Shown here one piece after another: positions 43,096 through 51,863 of a stretch of 64,000 bases of DNA. Positions within the stretch are counted from its first letter, which is position 1. Every line of letters begins with the position of its first letter. The DNA comes from JBBQKI01 sp038326725 (GTDB lineage: Bacteria > Bacteroidota > Bacteroidia > Flavobacteriales > Flavobacteriaceae): contig JBBQKI010000009.1 in the NCBI GenBank assembly GCA_038326725.1, forward strand, positions 3,398-67,397, in the 5' to 3' direction. The position numbers and the translations under genes were made by a program. A model generated the notes under the pieces. The model searched no databases. It was not told where the DNA came from and saw nothing but the letters and a program-made list of their open reading frames with translations.

Positions 43096-44578
43096 GCTTT
43101 TTAAAGGTTACATTCCCATTTCCATCAATATATTCATAAATACCCGTTGGGGCACCTTCTTTTATCATCATATAACTTGAATCTTTTTGCAAATGTTGTA
43201 AATAATCTGGATTTTCAGATAAATGGGAAATCAATATCCGAAACACATTTACCGCACTTTTGAGATTTTCATCAATCACGGGAATTTCGTGATTGGGCCA
43301 ATGAATTGTTAATATGGAACTAAAGATAGAATATATTTTATCCCTATCGTTTGTTTTTATATAGGATTGACGACTATAATCCATCCCTACAAAACCACCG
43401 TGGTCGGCCATTATTAATATAAGAGCTTCAGGGTCCTGACTTTTTATTTCAGATATGATATTTTTCAAACGGTTATTTGCCAATTCAAGGTTTTCAATCC
43501 ATAATTTTTTTTCCTTTTCCTTTCCCAGATTGGAAGTTTTACTATTCGAAATGTGACCAGGTTTAAAGAATTCAATAAAATAAAATTTGGGGGAAGTTGA
43601 AGATTCTGCCATAAATTGCTTTATCGGAGGCAAAATTTCCAAGGTATTTTTAAATCCTGAGGATAAATAGGGAACATCTTTATATTCAATATTAGAGAAA
43701 TCAAAAGTCAAATTAGGCCGGTTCATCATTAAATAGTAAGATTCGCCAATAAAATGTGTTTTGTAACCGTTATTTTTTAGGATTTTCACAAAAAGGTTAT
43801 CCGTCATTATGGTTTTTCTGGCATAGGAGGTTTCCCCAAAATCGGTGCTTTGATTATAATAATGATGCTTCATCATAAAATTTGCACTGTTGGAAGACAA
43901 AGTAGAAGCATAATTGTTCCTAAATCCGGGATAATTCTTAAAACCTTCGCCTTCTAAAAACATTTCAAATTCACTATTATCGTATTGATAATAACCTTTA
44001 TCCAATTCTGAAAAATTCACGTATCCATCGGGCTGAATATAATAGATATTGGGCTTTTTCTTAAAGATGGCGTGTTCAATATCATCGGGCTGTATCATCC
44101 ATTCCTTTGAAACGGTAAGGTTTTGGTATATCACCGGCAAAAAAGTAATAAGACCCACGCCCGCCAAAAGAAGTTGAACAATCATCCATTTCTTTAAATG
44201 CTTGTAAAGAAAAAATGCCAAGATAGCGGCAAGGAAAAAGATTCCCAAAGCAATCTTTTTTTGGATGCTGGCATAAAGGCATACTTTCATCAAAAAAAGA
44301 AAGGTGAAAATATTCAAAAAAGGAATGATGTATTTTCCCCATTTCCCAATAAATGGATGAACTGAAATCCGGTGTGCGAAAACAAAAACCAAGATGGGGA
44401 CAAGTAGGAAAAAAATCGTAAAATATCCCAAATGTTGCCAGGAATTAACAAGCTCAAAATTGTTAGTGTAATAAAAGATCATTGGGTACATACCAGCCGC
44501 GACTGCCGCCAACACAGGATATTCTTTTGAACTGCCCAAAAAACGCTGTAGTGTGTTTTTGCTTTTTTCAGCTTTCAT
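43091..44578 (-). CDS. Membrane sulfatase-like / alkaline-phosphatase-fold transferase
   Basis: 495 residues from the Met at 44578 (MKAEKSKNTLQRFLGSSKEY). Five or so membrane helices over residues 20-150 (VLAAVAAGMYPMIFYY; FTIFFLLVPILVFVFAH; IIPFLNIFTFLFLM; IALGIFFLAAILAFFL; QLLLAGVGLITFLPVIY) are followed by a large soluble domain. The latter shows YYIQPDGYVNFSELDKGYY, NNYASTLSSNSANF and ALILIMADHGGFVGMDYS, an alkaline-phosphatase-like layout as in LTA synthases and phosphoethanolamine transferases. It could add a phosphate group to the polysaccharide. Overlaps both neighbours. Confidence 0.8.
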   Translation of the reverse strand: MKAEKSKNTLQRFLGSSKEYPVLAAVAAGMYPMIFYYTNNFELVNSWQHLGYFTIFFLLVPILVFVFAHRISVHPFIGKWGKYIIPFLNIFTFLFLMKVCLYASIQKKIALGIFFLAAILAFFLYKHLKKWMIVQLLLAGVGLITFLPVIYQNLTVSKEWMIQPDDIEHAIFKKKPNIYYIQPDGYVNFSELDKGYYQYDNSEFEMFLEGEGFKNYPGFRNNYASTLSSNSANFMMKHHYYNQSTDFGETSYARKTIMTDNLFVKILKNNGYKTHFIGESYYLMMNRPNLTFDFSNIEYKDVPYLSSGFKNTLEILPPIKQFMAESSTSPKFYFIEFFKPGHISNSKTSNLGKEKEKKLWIENLELANNRLKNIISEIKSQDPEALILIMADHGGFVGMDYSRQSYIKTNDRDKIYSIFSSILTIHWPNHEIPVIDENLKSAVNVFRILISHLSENPDYLQHLQKDSSYMMIKEGAPTGIYEYIDGNGNVTFKKH

Positions 44579-45965
44579 ACCGCTTATTTTTGAACAAAAA
44601 AAGAATCCGTTTGCTGCCCGAAACATTTACCTTTTTTTCCAAATGAAAATATTCCGAGTACCCTGCTTCAAAATTGGATTCATTGTAAAAACTGAAGTGA
44701 TCCTTAAATTCCCTTTTTCGAACCAATAGCGACTGCACCCAAGAATCTTCGGGCGTGGGGAATTCAATGATGAGCTGTTTTGAAAAGGAGGCAAAAAAAC
44801 GCGCCGATTTTTCAAAAGGCACATTGCCCGAAAGCGTGATGTGATGAATTAATGCCAACGCCATGGTTACATCCGGGGCATAATTTTTCAATCGTTCCAG
44901 TAAAGAATTGCGTTCTGTATTATTAAACCCAATACCCGGAGCAGGTTGCAACACATCGCACACAAAGGGGAGCATGTTTTCTTCCTTGTTTTTTTGAATC
45001 TGTTTATAATTGAAATCCACAGCATTGCTGTCAATATCTGTTACGATAATATGCGGAACTAAATGCTGTACAGTTCTAGCGAAAGTGCCATCATTACCTC
45101 CAACATCAATTAATTTTTTCGGGTTTAAAAGTGAAACCCAATCTATTATGAGTTTCTTTTTTTCTTCAAAAGCCTTTTCGTCATAATTGGTTTTTGAATA
45201 ATAATCGCCCCACTCCGATTTTTCTTTTTGTTTCAGGTTTTTTATGTAATCAAATAGCGATTCCAAAATATTAAGCTGTGCTTTTTTTGAAAGTTTCGCG
45301 ATTTTGGCTTCGGCCTTATAATCTTCATTATGCCTGCTTTCCATTTTAGCCAATAAGTGGATATTTGGATACAAAACAGAGCTGAGCTTAGTGCGTGAAG
45401 GGAGCAGCGAGGCAATTAATTTAACCGGAATGCCATCAATGTGGGTTTGCAACATTTTAAACATTTCGGTGCCGTGGTATTTTGCCAATACCAAAGGGCC
45501 TAAAAAATGGGTAATAAATTGTTTATATGCGCGCCATGGAGTTCCTTCCACATAAAAATCAAAGGAAAGTGTATCTATGAAAATAGGTTTCCCTTTATGG
45601 AAAGTAATATTGTAAGCTGAAGCGTCTTTTAAAATAAAACCCTTGGAAAGCGCAAATTTCTGAATTTTTAAAGTATGTAGCGCAGCGTGTTTATACTGTT
45701 CGAAACTCCATTCAAAAGGATTTGTAATAAAAGGGATTTCTTCCGGCGCAATGATAATTTTTTCTGCGGAAGAAGCTATTTCCTCATGTGGAATGAGAAG
45801 ATCATTGCTGATAAGGGTTTCGAAAAAACCACTTTCGGTCAATTTTTTATACTGTGGAAAATAAATGGGGTTGATTGCCCTTCTTAAAGTTTGGCTATCA
45901 TAAAAAACATGTCCGGAAGGATCGCGGAAAGAGGCCTCGTGAATTTTATCGCTATTTTTCGGCAT
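44568..45965 (-). CDS. NoeA-like class I SAM-dependent methyltransferase
   Basis: 465 residues from the Met at 45965. The N-terminal ~240 residues form the special domain of this family (GFILKDASAYNITFHKGKPI, FIDTLSFDFYVEGTPWRAY, QFITHFLGPLVLAKYHG). The C-terminal part has SAM motif I LIDVGGNDGTFARTV near residue 290, VTDIDSNAVDFNYKQI and a motif near MALALIHHITLSGNVPF. Relatives of nodulation protein NoeA occur in surface-polysaccharide loci; the substrate is not known. Its stop overlaps the sulfatase-like start by 11 bp, and its start overlaps the small membrane protein by 14 bp. Confidence 0.8.
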   Translation of the reverse strand: MPKNSDKIHEASFRDPSGHVFYDSQTLRRAINPIYFPQYKKLTESGFFETLISNDLLIPHEEIASSAEKIIIAPEEIPFITNPFEWSFEQYKHAALHTLKIQKFALSKGFILKDASAYNITFHKGKPIFIDTLSFDFYVEGTPWRAYKQFITHFLGPLVLAKYHGTEMFKMLQTHIDGIPVKLIASLLPSRTKLSSVLYPNIHLLAKMESRHNEDYKAEAKIAKLSKKAQLNILESLFDYIKNLKQKEKSEWGDYYSKTNYDEKAFEEKKKLIIDWVSLLNPKKLIDVGGNDGTFARTVQHLVPHIIVTDIDSNAVDFNYKQIQKNKEENMLPFVCDVLQPAPGIGFNNTERNSLLERLKNYAPDVTMALALIHHITLSGNVPFEKSARFFASFSKQLIIEFPTPEDSWVQSLLVRKREFKDHFSFYNESNFEAGYSEYFHLEKKVNVSGSKRILFLFKNKRYES

Positions 45966-46155
45966 CGGATTCGGTGTCTTTCTTTTCAATGTCAATTGAA
46001 TCGTAAGTATCCTCATCTTCCTTCTTTATGAGCCCGAAAAAGGATTTCACTTTATACATAATCCCTTTTGAAAAAAGCAAAATGCCCGCGGCCGCAGCTA
46101 CTACTGCCTGCACAATCATGGCGCCCAAGCCGGGATCAAAATATAAAAAATTCAT
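45952..46155 (-). CDS. Small membrane protein with DPG motif
   Basis: 67 residues from the Met at 46155 (MNFLYFDPGLGAMIVQAVV). One membrane helix follows the conserved FDPGLGAMI, then a basic stretch KGIMYKVKSFFGLIKK and an acidic tail. Similar short proteins with a DPG-x-G start are often next to alkaline-phosphatase-fold transferases, which supports a joint role. It is the first gene of the five-gene overlapping operon and overlaps the methyltransferase by 14 bp. Confidence 0.65.
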   Translation of the reverse strand: MNFLYFDPGLGAMIVQAVVAAAAGILLFSKGIMYKVKSFFGLIKKEDEDTYDSIDIEKKDTESDAEK

Positions 46156-46248
46156 TGTTTCAAATTTATAAGGGATAACATTACCTTGATGATAAGGTAA
46201 CAAATAAAGCAAAAACCAGCCGTTTATGGCTGTTTTTTTGAATAAATT

Positions 46249-48042
46249 TTAAAGCTTGATGCGCTTGCGCTCCGTTTCCTTTAATAAAATTTTACGCAAA
46301 CGAATGTGGCGCGGGGTCACCTCCACATATTCATCCTTTTGGATGTATTCCAAAGCTTCCTCCAATGAAAATTTAAGGGCCGGAATAATCCGTGCTTTAT
46401 CGTCCGCTCCGGAAGAACGCACGTTTGAAAGTTTTTTGGTTTTGGTGATGTTGATTACCATATCATCGCCTCGGGAATTTTCACCTACTACTTGGCCTTC
46501 GTATATATCTTCGTTAGGGTCCACGAAAAAGCGGCCCCTGTCCTGTAGTTTGTCAATGGAATATGGAATTGCTTTTCCGTTTTCCATAGAAATCAACGAT
46601 CCGTTTTGTCTTTCTGGGATTCCACCTTTTAAAGGTTGGTATTCCAAAAAGCGGTGGGTCAAAATAGCTTCCCCAGCAGTGGCGGTAAGCAATTGGTTTC
46701 GTAACCCAATAATCCCACGCGATGGCACGAGGAATTTACAAATCATCCGTTCGCCCTTGCCTTCCATGCTAAGCATTTCTCCTTTACGGATGGTCACCAT
46801 ATCTATGGCGCGGCCGCTAACATTTTCCGGAAGGTCTATAGTCATTTCTTCCACAGGTTCACATTTTACTCCATCAATTTCCCTAATAATAACTTGGGGT
46901 TGTCCAATTTGAAGTTCGTAGCCTTCGCGGCGCATGGTTTCTATCAGTACCGAAAGGTGCAAAACGCCACGGCCAAAAACCATGAATTTATCCGCACTGT
47001 CCGTAGCTTGCATCCTTAAAGCAAGGTTTTTTTCAAGTTCTTTTTCCAGTCGCTCTTTGATGTGCCTTGAGGTAACAAATTTTCCGTCTTTACCAAAAAA
47101 TGGCGAATCGTTTATGGTAAAAAGCATGCTCATCGTGGGTTCATCAATGGCGATGGTTTTTAGGGCTTGCGGGTTTTCAACATCTGCAACGGTATCACCA
47201 ATATCAAAACCTTCCAAACCAACCAAGGCGCAAATGTCGCCAGCTTGTACTTCGGTTACTTTTTTGCGGCCCAAACCTTCAAAAATATGAAGTTCTTTGA
47301 TTTTGGTTTTTACGACCCGTCCATCCCTTTTTACCAAAGCGATTTGTAGACCTTCTTTTAAACTCCCGCGTTGCAAACGGCCGATGGCGATACGTCCGGT
47401 GAATGAAGAGAAATCGAGTGAAGTAATCAACATCTGCAAATTGCCTTCTTCCACTTTGGGGGAAGGAATATGCTCAATTACCATATCCAATAAAGGTTCA
47501 ATATTTTGGGTCGGATTTTTCCAATCGTCGCTCATCCAGTTATGCTTGGCAGAACCGTAAACGGTTGGAAAATCCAATTGCCATTCTTCAGCGCCAAGTT
47601 CGAACATCAAATCGAAAACCTGCTCATGCACTTCTTCGGGAGTACAATTCTCCTTGTCCACTTTATTTATGACTACGCAAGGTTTTAAACCAAGGTCAAG
47701 TGCTTTTTGAAGTACAAATCGGGTTTGAGGCATTGGCCCTTCAAAAGCATCAACAAGCAGAAGAACTCCGTCCGCCATGTTAAGAACCCTTTCCACCTCC
47801 CCGCCAAAATCCGCGTGACCAGGGGTATCGATGATGTTGATTTTAGTATTTTTATAAATAACGGAAACATTTTTTGAGGTAATCGTAATACCCCGCTCCC
47901 GCTCTAGGTCGTTGTTGTCAAGGATCAAATCCCCTGTATGTTCATTTTCACGGAAGAGGCTACAGTGGTGCATAATCTTGTCCACCAAGGTGGTTTTTCC
48001 GTGGTCAACGTGAGCAATAATAGCAATATTTTTGATGTTCAT
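46249..48042 (-). CDS. typA: Ribosome-associated GTPase TypA/BipA
   Basis: 597 residues, the standard length. The G domain is intact (AHVDHGKTTLVDKIM, DTPGHADFGGEVERVL, NKVDKENCTPEEV) with the TypA pattern RERGITITSKNVSV. The C-terminal part ends ALEYIQKDEYVEVTPRHIRL, diagnostic of the family. TypA supports growth at low temperature, which fits an organism with an ice-binding protein. Divergent from kdsA, with typical -7 boxes for both genes in the 190-bp gap. Confidence 0.97.
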   Translation of the reverse strand: MNIKNIAIIAHVDHGKTTLVDKIMHHCSLFRENEHTGDLILDNNDLERERGITITSKNVSVIYKNTKINIIDTPGHADFGGEVERVLNMADGVLLLVDAFEGPMPQTRFVLQKALDLGLKPCVVINKVDKENCTPEEVHEQVFDLMFELGAEEWQLDFPTVYGSAKHNWMSDDWKNPTQNIEPLLDMVIEHIPSPKVEEGNLQMLITSLDFSSFTGRIAIGRLQRGSLKEGLQIALVKRDGRVVKTKIKELHIFEGLGRKKVTEVQAGDICALVGLEGFDIGDTVADVENPQALKTIAIDEPTMSMLFTINDSPFFGKDGKFVTSRHIKERLEKELEKNLALRMQATDSADKFMVFGRGVLHLSVLIETMRREGYELQIGQPQVIIREIDGVKCEPVEEMTIDLPENVSGRAIDMVTIRKGEMLSMEGKGERMICKFLVPSRGIIGLRNQLLTATAGEAILTHRFLEYQPLKGGIPERQNGSLISMENGKAIPYSIDKLQDRGRFFVDPNEDIYEGQVVGENSRGDDMVINITKTKKLSNVRSSGADDKARIIPALKFSLEEALEYIQKDEYVEVTPRHIRLRKILLKETERKRIKL

Positions 48043-48067
48043 AATCCCGCACTTTTTTAAGGCGGTG

Positions 48068-48075
48068 CAAAAGTA
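48068..48075 (-). promoter_or_regulatory. -7 promoter box of typA
   Basis: TACTTTTG on the minus strand matches TAnnTTTG, 25 bp upstream of the typA ATG. No clear TTTG is visible at the -33 position. Confidence 0.5.
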
Positions 48076-48207
48076 GTGTTTATTAAACGATTAGTGTGTT
48101 AACCTACTATTATATATTTTCATTTAAATGTTTTTAATAAAATTGAATTTAAGACAGGAATTTGCTACAGAATTCATTACAATTATCACCTTAAAATTGT
48201 ATTTCCC

Positions 48208-48215
48208 TATCTTTG
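48208..48215 (+). promoter_or_regulatory. -7 promoter box of kdsA
   Basis: TATCTTTG matches TAnnTTTG and lies 17 bp upstream of the kdsA ATG at 48233. It implies a very short leader. The -33 region is not obvious. Confidence 0.6.
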
Positions 48216-48232
48216 CACCACAAAATATTGTT

Positions 48233-49051
48233 ATGAAACTTGAGTTAATCCCAAAATTAAAACACCTTCAATCCAACAACTTTTTTTTACTAGCAGGGCC
48301 TTGCGCCATTGAGGGCGAAGAAATGGCATTGCGTATTGCAGAAAAAATTGTAACTATTTCCAACTCCCTTCAAATACCCTTTGTTTTTAAGGGAAGTTTT
48401 AAAAAAGCAAACCGTAGCCGTATTGATAGTTTCACTGGGATTGGCGACGAAAAGGCCTTGAAAATCCTACGAAAAGTTTCCGAAACATTTGATGTGCCCA
48501 CCGTAACCGACATTCACGAAATAAGCGATGCCGAAATGGCCGCGGAATATGTGGATGTGCTTCAAATTCCGGCATTCTTGGTCCGGCAAACCGATCTTGT
48601 GGTTGCCGCCGCAAATACTGGAAAAGTGGTGAACCTCAAAAAAGGGCAGTTTATGAGCCCCGAAAGCATGAAACATGCAGTTACAAAAGTAACCGATTGT
48701 GGCAACAAACAAGTGATCATCACGGATCGCGGCACCATGTTCGGGTATCAAGATATGATTGTTGATTTTAGGGGAATTCCAACCATGCGGACTTTTGCTC
48801 CCGTGGTTTTGGACGTTACACACAGCCTGCAACAGCCCAACCAAATGGCCGGAGTAACGGGCGGAAGGCCGGAAATGATATCAACTATAGCGCGCGCAGG
48901 AATTGCCGCGGGCGCAGATGGAATTTTTATAGAAACCCATTTTGATCCTGCAAATGCAAAAAGTGATGGCGCCAATATGCTGGAATTGAGTAAACTTGAA
49001 AAACTATTGAAAGATCTTACAGCTATCCGAAAGACAATTACACAATTATAA
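48233..49051 (+). CDS. kdsA: 3-deoxy-8-phosphooctulonate synthase (KDO-8-phosphate synthase)
   Basis: 272 residues from the ATG at 48233. It condenses phosphoenolpyruvate with arabinose-5-phosphate to KDO-8-phosphate for the lipopolysaccharide core. Family blocks are FFLLAGPCAIEGEEMALRIA, FKGSFKKANRSRIDSFTG, VPTVTDIHEISDAEMAA and IPTMRTFAPVVLDVTHSLQQP, all conserved. The presence of kdsA confirms an LPS-making outer membrane. Selected start agrees with the -7 box 17 bp upstream; longer in-frame extensions are not conserved. Confidence 0.96.
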   Translation: MKLELIPKLKHLQSNNFFLLAGPCAIEGEEMALRIAEKIVTISNSLQIPFVFKGSFKKANRSRIDSFTGIGDEKALKILRKVSETFDVPTVTDIHEISDAEMAAEYVDVLQIPAFLVRQTDLVVAAANTGKVVNLKKGQFMSPESMKHAVTKVTDCGNKQVIITDRGTMFGYQDMIVDFRGIPTMRTFAPVVLDVTHSLQQPNQMAGVTGGRPEMISTIARAGIAAGADGIFIETHFDPANAKSDGANMLELSKLEKLLKDLTAIRKTITQL

Positions 49052-49084
49052 TATACCAGAAATAAAATAATATCCAATTAAAAA

Positions 49085-49118
49085 AAAGTCCCTGCAATAT
49101 TATAATTACAGGGACTTT
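49085..49118 (-). terminator. Hairpin at the end of kdsA (T-run on the minus strand)
   Basis: A 10-bp perfect stem with a 14-nt loop. The run of eight A lies on the 5' side of the plus strand, so the stronger termination signal is for minus-strand transcription. It may work in both directions between kdsA and the small ORF. Confidence 0.5.
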
Positions 49119-49168
49119 GGCTAAAACAATACTTTATAAAACAAAGCAGTGTTCAATCATTTAATTTT

Positions 49169-49202
49169 AAAAAGGGCTGCCCCCAGAGGAACAACCCTTT
49201 TT
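49169..49202 (-). terminator. Hairpin downstream of the small minus-strand ORF
   Basis: AAAAAGGG and CCCTTTTT pair, extended imperfectly by TG/CA, with TTTTTAAAA following on the minus strand. It lies 66 bp after the stop of the 37-residue ORF and would suit it as terminator. Confidence 0.45.
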
Positions 49203-49267
49203 TCCCAAATCGCAATTTTATAATTCCCTAATCCAATTTATTTTTTCTAAAACATTTCCATATTAAG

Positions 49268-49381
49268 TTATACCGTTAAAAAGCCAAGAAGTAACGATAT
49301 GTGCGTGACTAGGTACAGCATAGTCCCAAATAATAGGATGGTCTTTAAACCACTTTTGAAAGAAATTTTCTGTACTCTCAT
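49268..49381 (-). CDS. Candidate 37-residue membrane protein
   Basis: An ATG-started frame of 37 codons. The product starts basic (MRVQKISFKSGLKT) and then has one hydrophobic helix (ILLFGTMLYLVTHISLLLGF), as expected of a small membrane protein with positive-inside topology. It has no neighbour on its strand and is followed by a hairpin with T-run. I do not recognise a family. A coding origin is supported only by composition and the terminator. Confidence 0.4.
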   Translation of the reverse strand: MRVQKISFKSGLKTILLFGTMLYLVTHISLLLGFLTV

Positions 49382-49432
49382 CACCAACTTATGTTATGAA
49401 CAATAAAGGTGCGGCTTAAAAAATTTCTATAC

Positions 49433-49473
49433 AACAGGAAAAACCCTGTTTTTTTATAAGGGTTTTTCCTGTT
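49433..49473 (+). terminator. Perfect 15-bp hairpin upstream of the CreD operon
   Basis: AACAGGAAAAACCCT and AGGGTTTTTCCTGTT pair perfectly around an 11-nt loop, followed by TTTAAAA on the plus strand. It lies 82 bp before the first gene of the CreD operon and can insulate that operon from kdsA read-through. Confidence 0.6.
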
Positions 49474-49554
49474 TTTAAAAAAAAGAAAAAAATCTTATCA
49501 AAAATTAAAATAACCAAAATTTTAATTTAACTTTGATTTTCAAAGTACTTTAAA

Positions 49555-50163
49555 ATGGATGAAAAGAATTATCTGAAAGACATCAGCGAGATCAAAAACC
49601 TGATGAACCAATCCTCCCGCTTTATCTCGCTCAGCGGGCTTTCCGGGATTTTTGCCGGAGCCTATGCCCTGCTTGGCGCGGCCATTGCCTACATCTATAT
49701 TTTTCCGGCTCAGCAACAATACGTGACCCTTCATAGCCGGGATTTTAAAATGCTACTGTTGCTCTTAGCATTGGTAGCAATTTTAAGTATTGTAACGGCT
49801 GTCATTTTAACCACCCGCACCGCGAAAAAAAACAACGAAAAAATTTGGGACGGAACCAGCCGACGGTTGCTTATCAACTTTTTGGTCCCGTTGCTAACGG
49901 GCGGCGCTTATATCCTCATAAAATTGAACAGCCAACATTATGGCCTCACTGCAGCATTAATGTTGATTTTTTATGGCTTGGCCTTGGTAAACGCATCTAA
50001 ATATACCATCGGAAATGTAAAATACTTGGGGTATGCGCAAATAATTCTGGGCCTAATCTGCGCCGCGATGCCTGGTTACGGGCTTTGGTTTTGGGCTTTG
50101 GGTTTTGGGGTGCTCCATATTATCTATGGAAGTTTAATGTATTTTCAAGAAAATAAAACCTGA
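49555..50163 (+). CDS. Membrane protein of the CreD operon
   Basis: 202 residues. An amphipathic N-terminus (DEKNYLKDISEIKNLMNQSS) is followed by SLSGLSGIFAGAYALLGAAI and five more hydrophobic helices, in total about six. In Bacteroidota this protein is found directly before the winged-helix regulator and CreD, as here (2 bp gap). Function unknown; a role in envelope stress together with CreD is inferred from context. Confidence 0.75.
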   Translation: MDEKNYLKDISEIKNLMNQSSRFISLSGLSGIFAGAYALLGAAIAYIYIFPAQQQYVTLHSRDFKMLLLLLALVAILSIVTAVILTTRTAKKNNEKIWDGTSRRLLINFLVPLLTGGAYILIKLNSQHYGLTAALMLIFYGLALVNASKYTIGNVKYLGYAQIILGLICAAMPGYGLWFWALGFGVLHIIYGSLMYFQENKT

Positions 50164-50165
50164 TC

Positions 50166-50456
50166 GTGGGTATTATCGACAATATAAACAAACTGTTCGA
50201 CCACCGCATTCGGCTGGGGATTATGTCCATTCTTGTGGTAAATGAAGACGTCAATTTCAACCGCTTAAAGGAATTACTTGGGGTAACCGACGGCAATTTG
50301 GCAAGCCATTTAAAAGCGCTCGAACAAGCAGATTATATTAAAATCGAAAAATCCTTCATAAACCGGAAGCCAAACACTGTGTACAGTTGTACAAAACTAG
50401 GCAGGGACGAATTCAAATTGCACATTGAAGCTTTGGAAAAAATAATTAACAAGTAA
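50166..50456 (+). CDS. Winged-helix transcriptional regulator (GTG start)
   Basis: 96 residues from the GTG at 50166. It is a single winged-helix domain: FDHRIRLGIMSILVVNEDVN (helix 1), FNRLKELLGVTDGNLASHLK (recognition helix), and the wing KIEKSFINRKPNTVYSCTKLG. Single-domain ArsR/MarR-like proteins of this type precede CreD in Bacteroidota and probably regulate the operon. It has no sensor domain. It follows the first gene by 2 bp and is 57 bp from CreD. Confidence 0.85.
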   Translation: MGIIDNINKLFDHRIRLGIMSILVVNEDVNFNRLKELLGVTDGNLASHLKALEQADYIKIEKSFINRKPNTVYSCTKLGRDEFKLHIEALEKIINK

Positions 50457-50513
50457 CCAAAAAAATTTTACTATCCCACTTTGAAAAACAAAGTACTTTA
50501 TTTTAAAAAAATC

Positions 50514-51863
50514 ATGGAACAAAAAAGAAGCAAATTCGGAAACTGGTTGCGAAACTCCATTACAGCAAGAATGCTGGTGGTAGGATTTTTATTGATTATA
50601 TTATTGATTCCTTTAGAATTTGTAAAGGATTTGATAAATGAACGCGCCTTCCGCCAAGAAGAAGTGATAAAGGAAATCAATGACAAATGGGGAAATGAGG
50701 TAATCGTTATGGGCCCAATTTTAAAAATTCCCTACAAAACCTATAAAGAAGTAAAGTTGTTCAACGAGGCCACAAAAGTTTATGAGACCACTACTGAAGT
50801 GATAATGGAAAATGCATTTTTCTTCCCCGATAATTTGGATATTTCTTCAATGGTCACCACCAAGCCGCTTAACCGTAGCATTTATAAATCGGTGGTTTAT
50901 TCTGCGGACATCAATATTAAAGGAAATTTCCCAAAAATTGATTTTTCCGCCACCGATATTCCCACCGCGGATATTGTTTGGGAAAAGGCAACGGTGCTTC
51001 TTAAAACTACCAATATTAAAGGAATCAGCAATGCATTGGAAATAAACCTTAATTCGCAGCAACTTCCGATGGTGCCGCAATATGACCGGGAATATTTAAG
51101 CACTCTTCAAAGCAGCCCCATCGATAGCCTTTCAAAATCTGTAGAGCATGCCCTGCCCTTTTCATTCAACCTAAAAATCAACGGCAGCGAAAGCCTCAAG
51201 TTTATTCCCCTTGGCAAGGAAACCACTTCTAGGATGGAATCCAATTGGCATTCGCCCAGTTTTGATGGAATGTTTTTGCCCAAGGATGGTTCGCGGGAAA
51301 TTTCACCGAACGGCTTCAAAGCCTCTTGGGAAGTGTTCCAACTCAACCGGCAGTTTGAGCAATCCTTCTTTGGAGATTTACCAAACCTTGAAGAATTCGC
51401 TTTCGGCACCAAGCTCATCATCCCCGTTGATGAATACCAAAAAAGCGAAAGGGCCGCCAAATATGGTTTTATGGTGATTGGCCTAACGCTTCTCGTCTTT
51501 TTATTGATCCAATTGGTCAGCAAAATATACATTCATCCTTTCCAATATGTGATGATAGGGTTGGCGCTGGTCATGTTTTATACGCTACTCATCTCCATTT
51601 CGGAACACAGTACTTTTTTGAAAGCCTACATTATTGCTGCCATTGCGGTGTTGGGATTAATTGTATTGTACTCGCGGGCCATTTTGAAAGGGTTCAAATT
51701 TTCGTTGTTGGTGGGCGCCTCGTTGGCCTCACTCTATACCTTCATTTACATCATCATCCAATTGGAGAATTATGCCCTGTTGGCCGGAAGCATCGGGTTG
51801 TTTTTGATTTTGGCCTTAATTATGTTTGCTTCGCGAAAAATAGATATGGGCAATGAGGTCTGA
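50514..51863 (+). CDS. creD: Cell envelope integrity protein CreD
   Basis: 449 residues from the ATG at 50514; a TTG 33 bp earlier is possible but less likely. A first helix (MLVVGFLLIILLIPLEFV) and the INERAFRQEEVIKEINDKWG motif are the CreD signature. A large periplasmic region follows (residues ~60-325), then five helices near the C-terminus (FMVIGLTLLVFLLIQLVS and on). CreD is linked to envelope and beta-lactam stress in other bacteria. Its stop overlaps the next start by 1 bp. Confidence 0.92.
   Translation: MEQKRSKFGNWLRNSITARMLVVGFLLIILLIPLEFVKDLINERAFRQEEVIKEINDKWGNEVIVMGPILKIPYKTYKEVKLFNEATKVYETTTEVIMENAFFFPDNLDISSMVTTKPLNRSIYKSVVYSADINIKGNFPKIDFSATDIPTADIVWEKATVLLKTTNIKGISNALEINLNSQQLPMVPQYDREYLSTLQSSPIDSLSKSVEHALPFSFNLKINGSESLKFIPLGKETTSRMESNWHSPSFDGMFLPKDGSREISPNGFKASWEVFQLNRQFEQSFFGDLPNLEEFAFGTKLIIPVDEYQKSERAAKYGFMVIGLTLLVFLLIQLVSKIYIHPFQYVMIGLALVMFYTLLISISEHSTFLKAYIIAAIAVLGLIVLYSRAILKGFKFSLLVGASLASLYTFIYIIIQLENYALLAGSIGLFLILALIMFASRKIDMGNEV

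Larger units (their letters stand above)
49052..49554. other. 503-bp gap after kdsA with three hairpins and one candidate small ORF
   Basis: The gap holds a hairpin at 49085-49118 (AAAGTCCCTG with CAGGGACTTT) with an A/T run of eight bases on one side, a hairpin at 49169-49202 (AAAAAGGG with CCCTTTTT), a 37-codon minus-strand ORF, and a perfect 15-bp hairpin at 49433-49473. Apart from these nothing is recognised. Confidence 0.6.

Noticed and set aside
31446..46155. Complete Wzy-dependent O-antigen operon
   Set aside because: No Wzy polymerase, initiating transferase or nucleotide-sugar synthesis genes (rmlA/rmlB) are present in the window, so the locus is called only a partial or distributed polysaccharide cluster.
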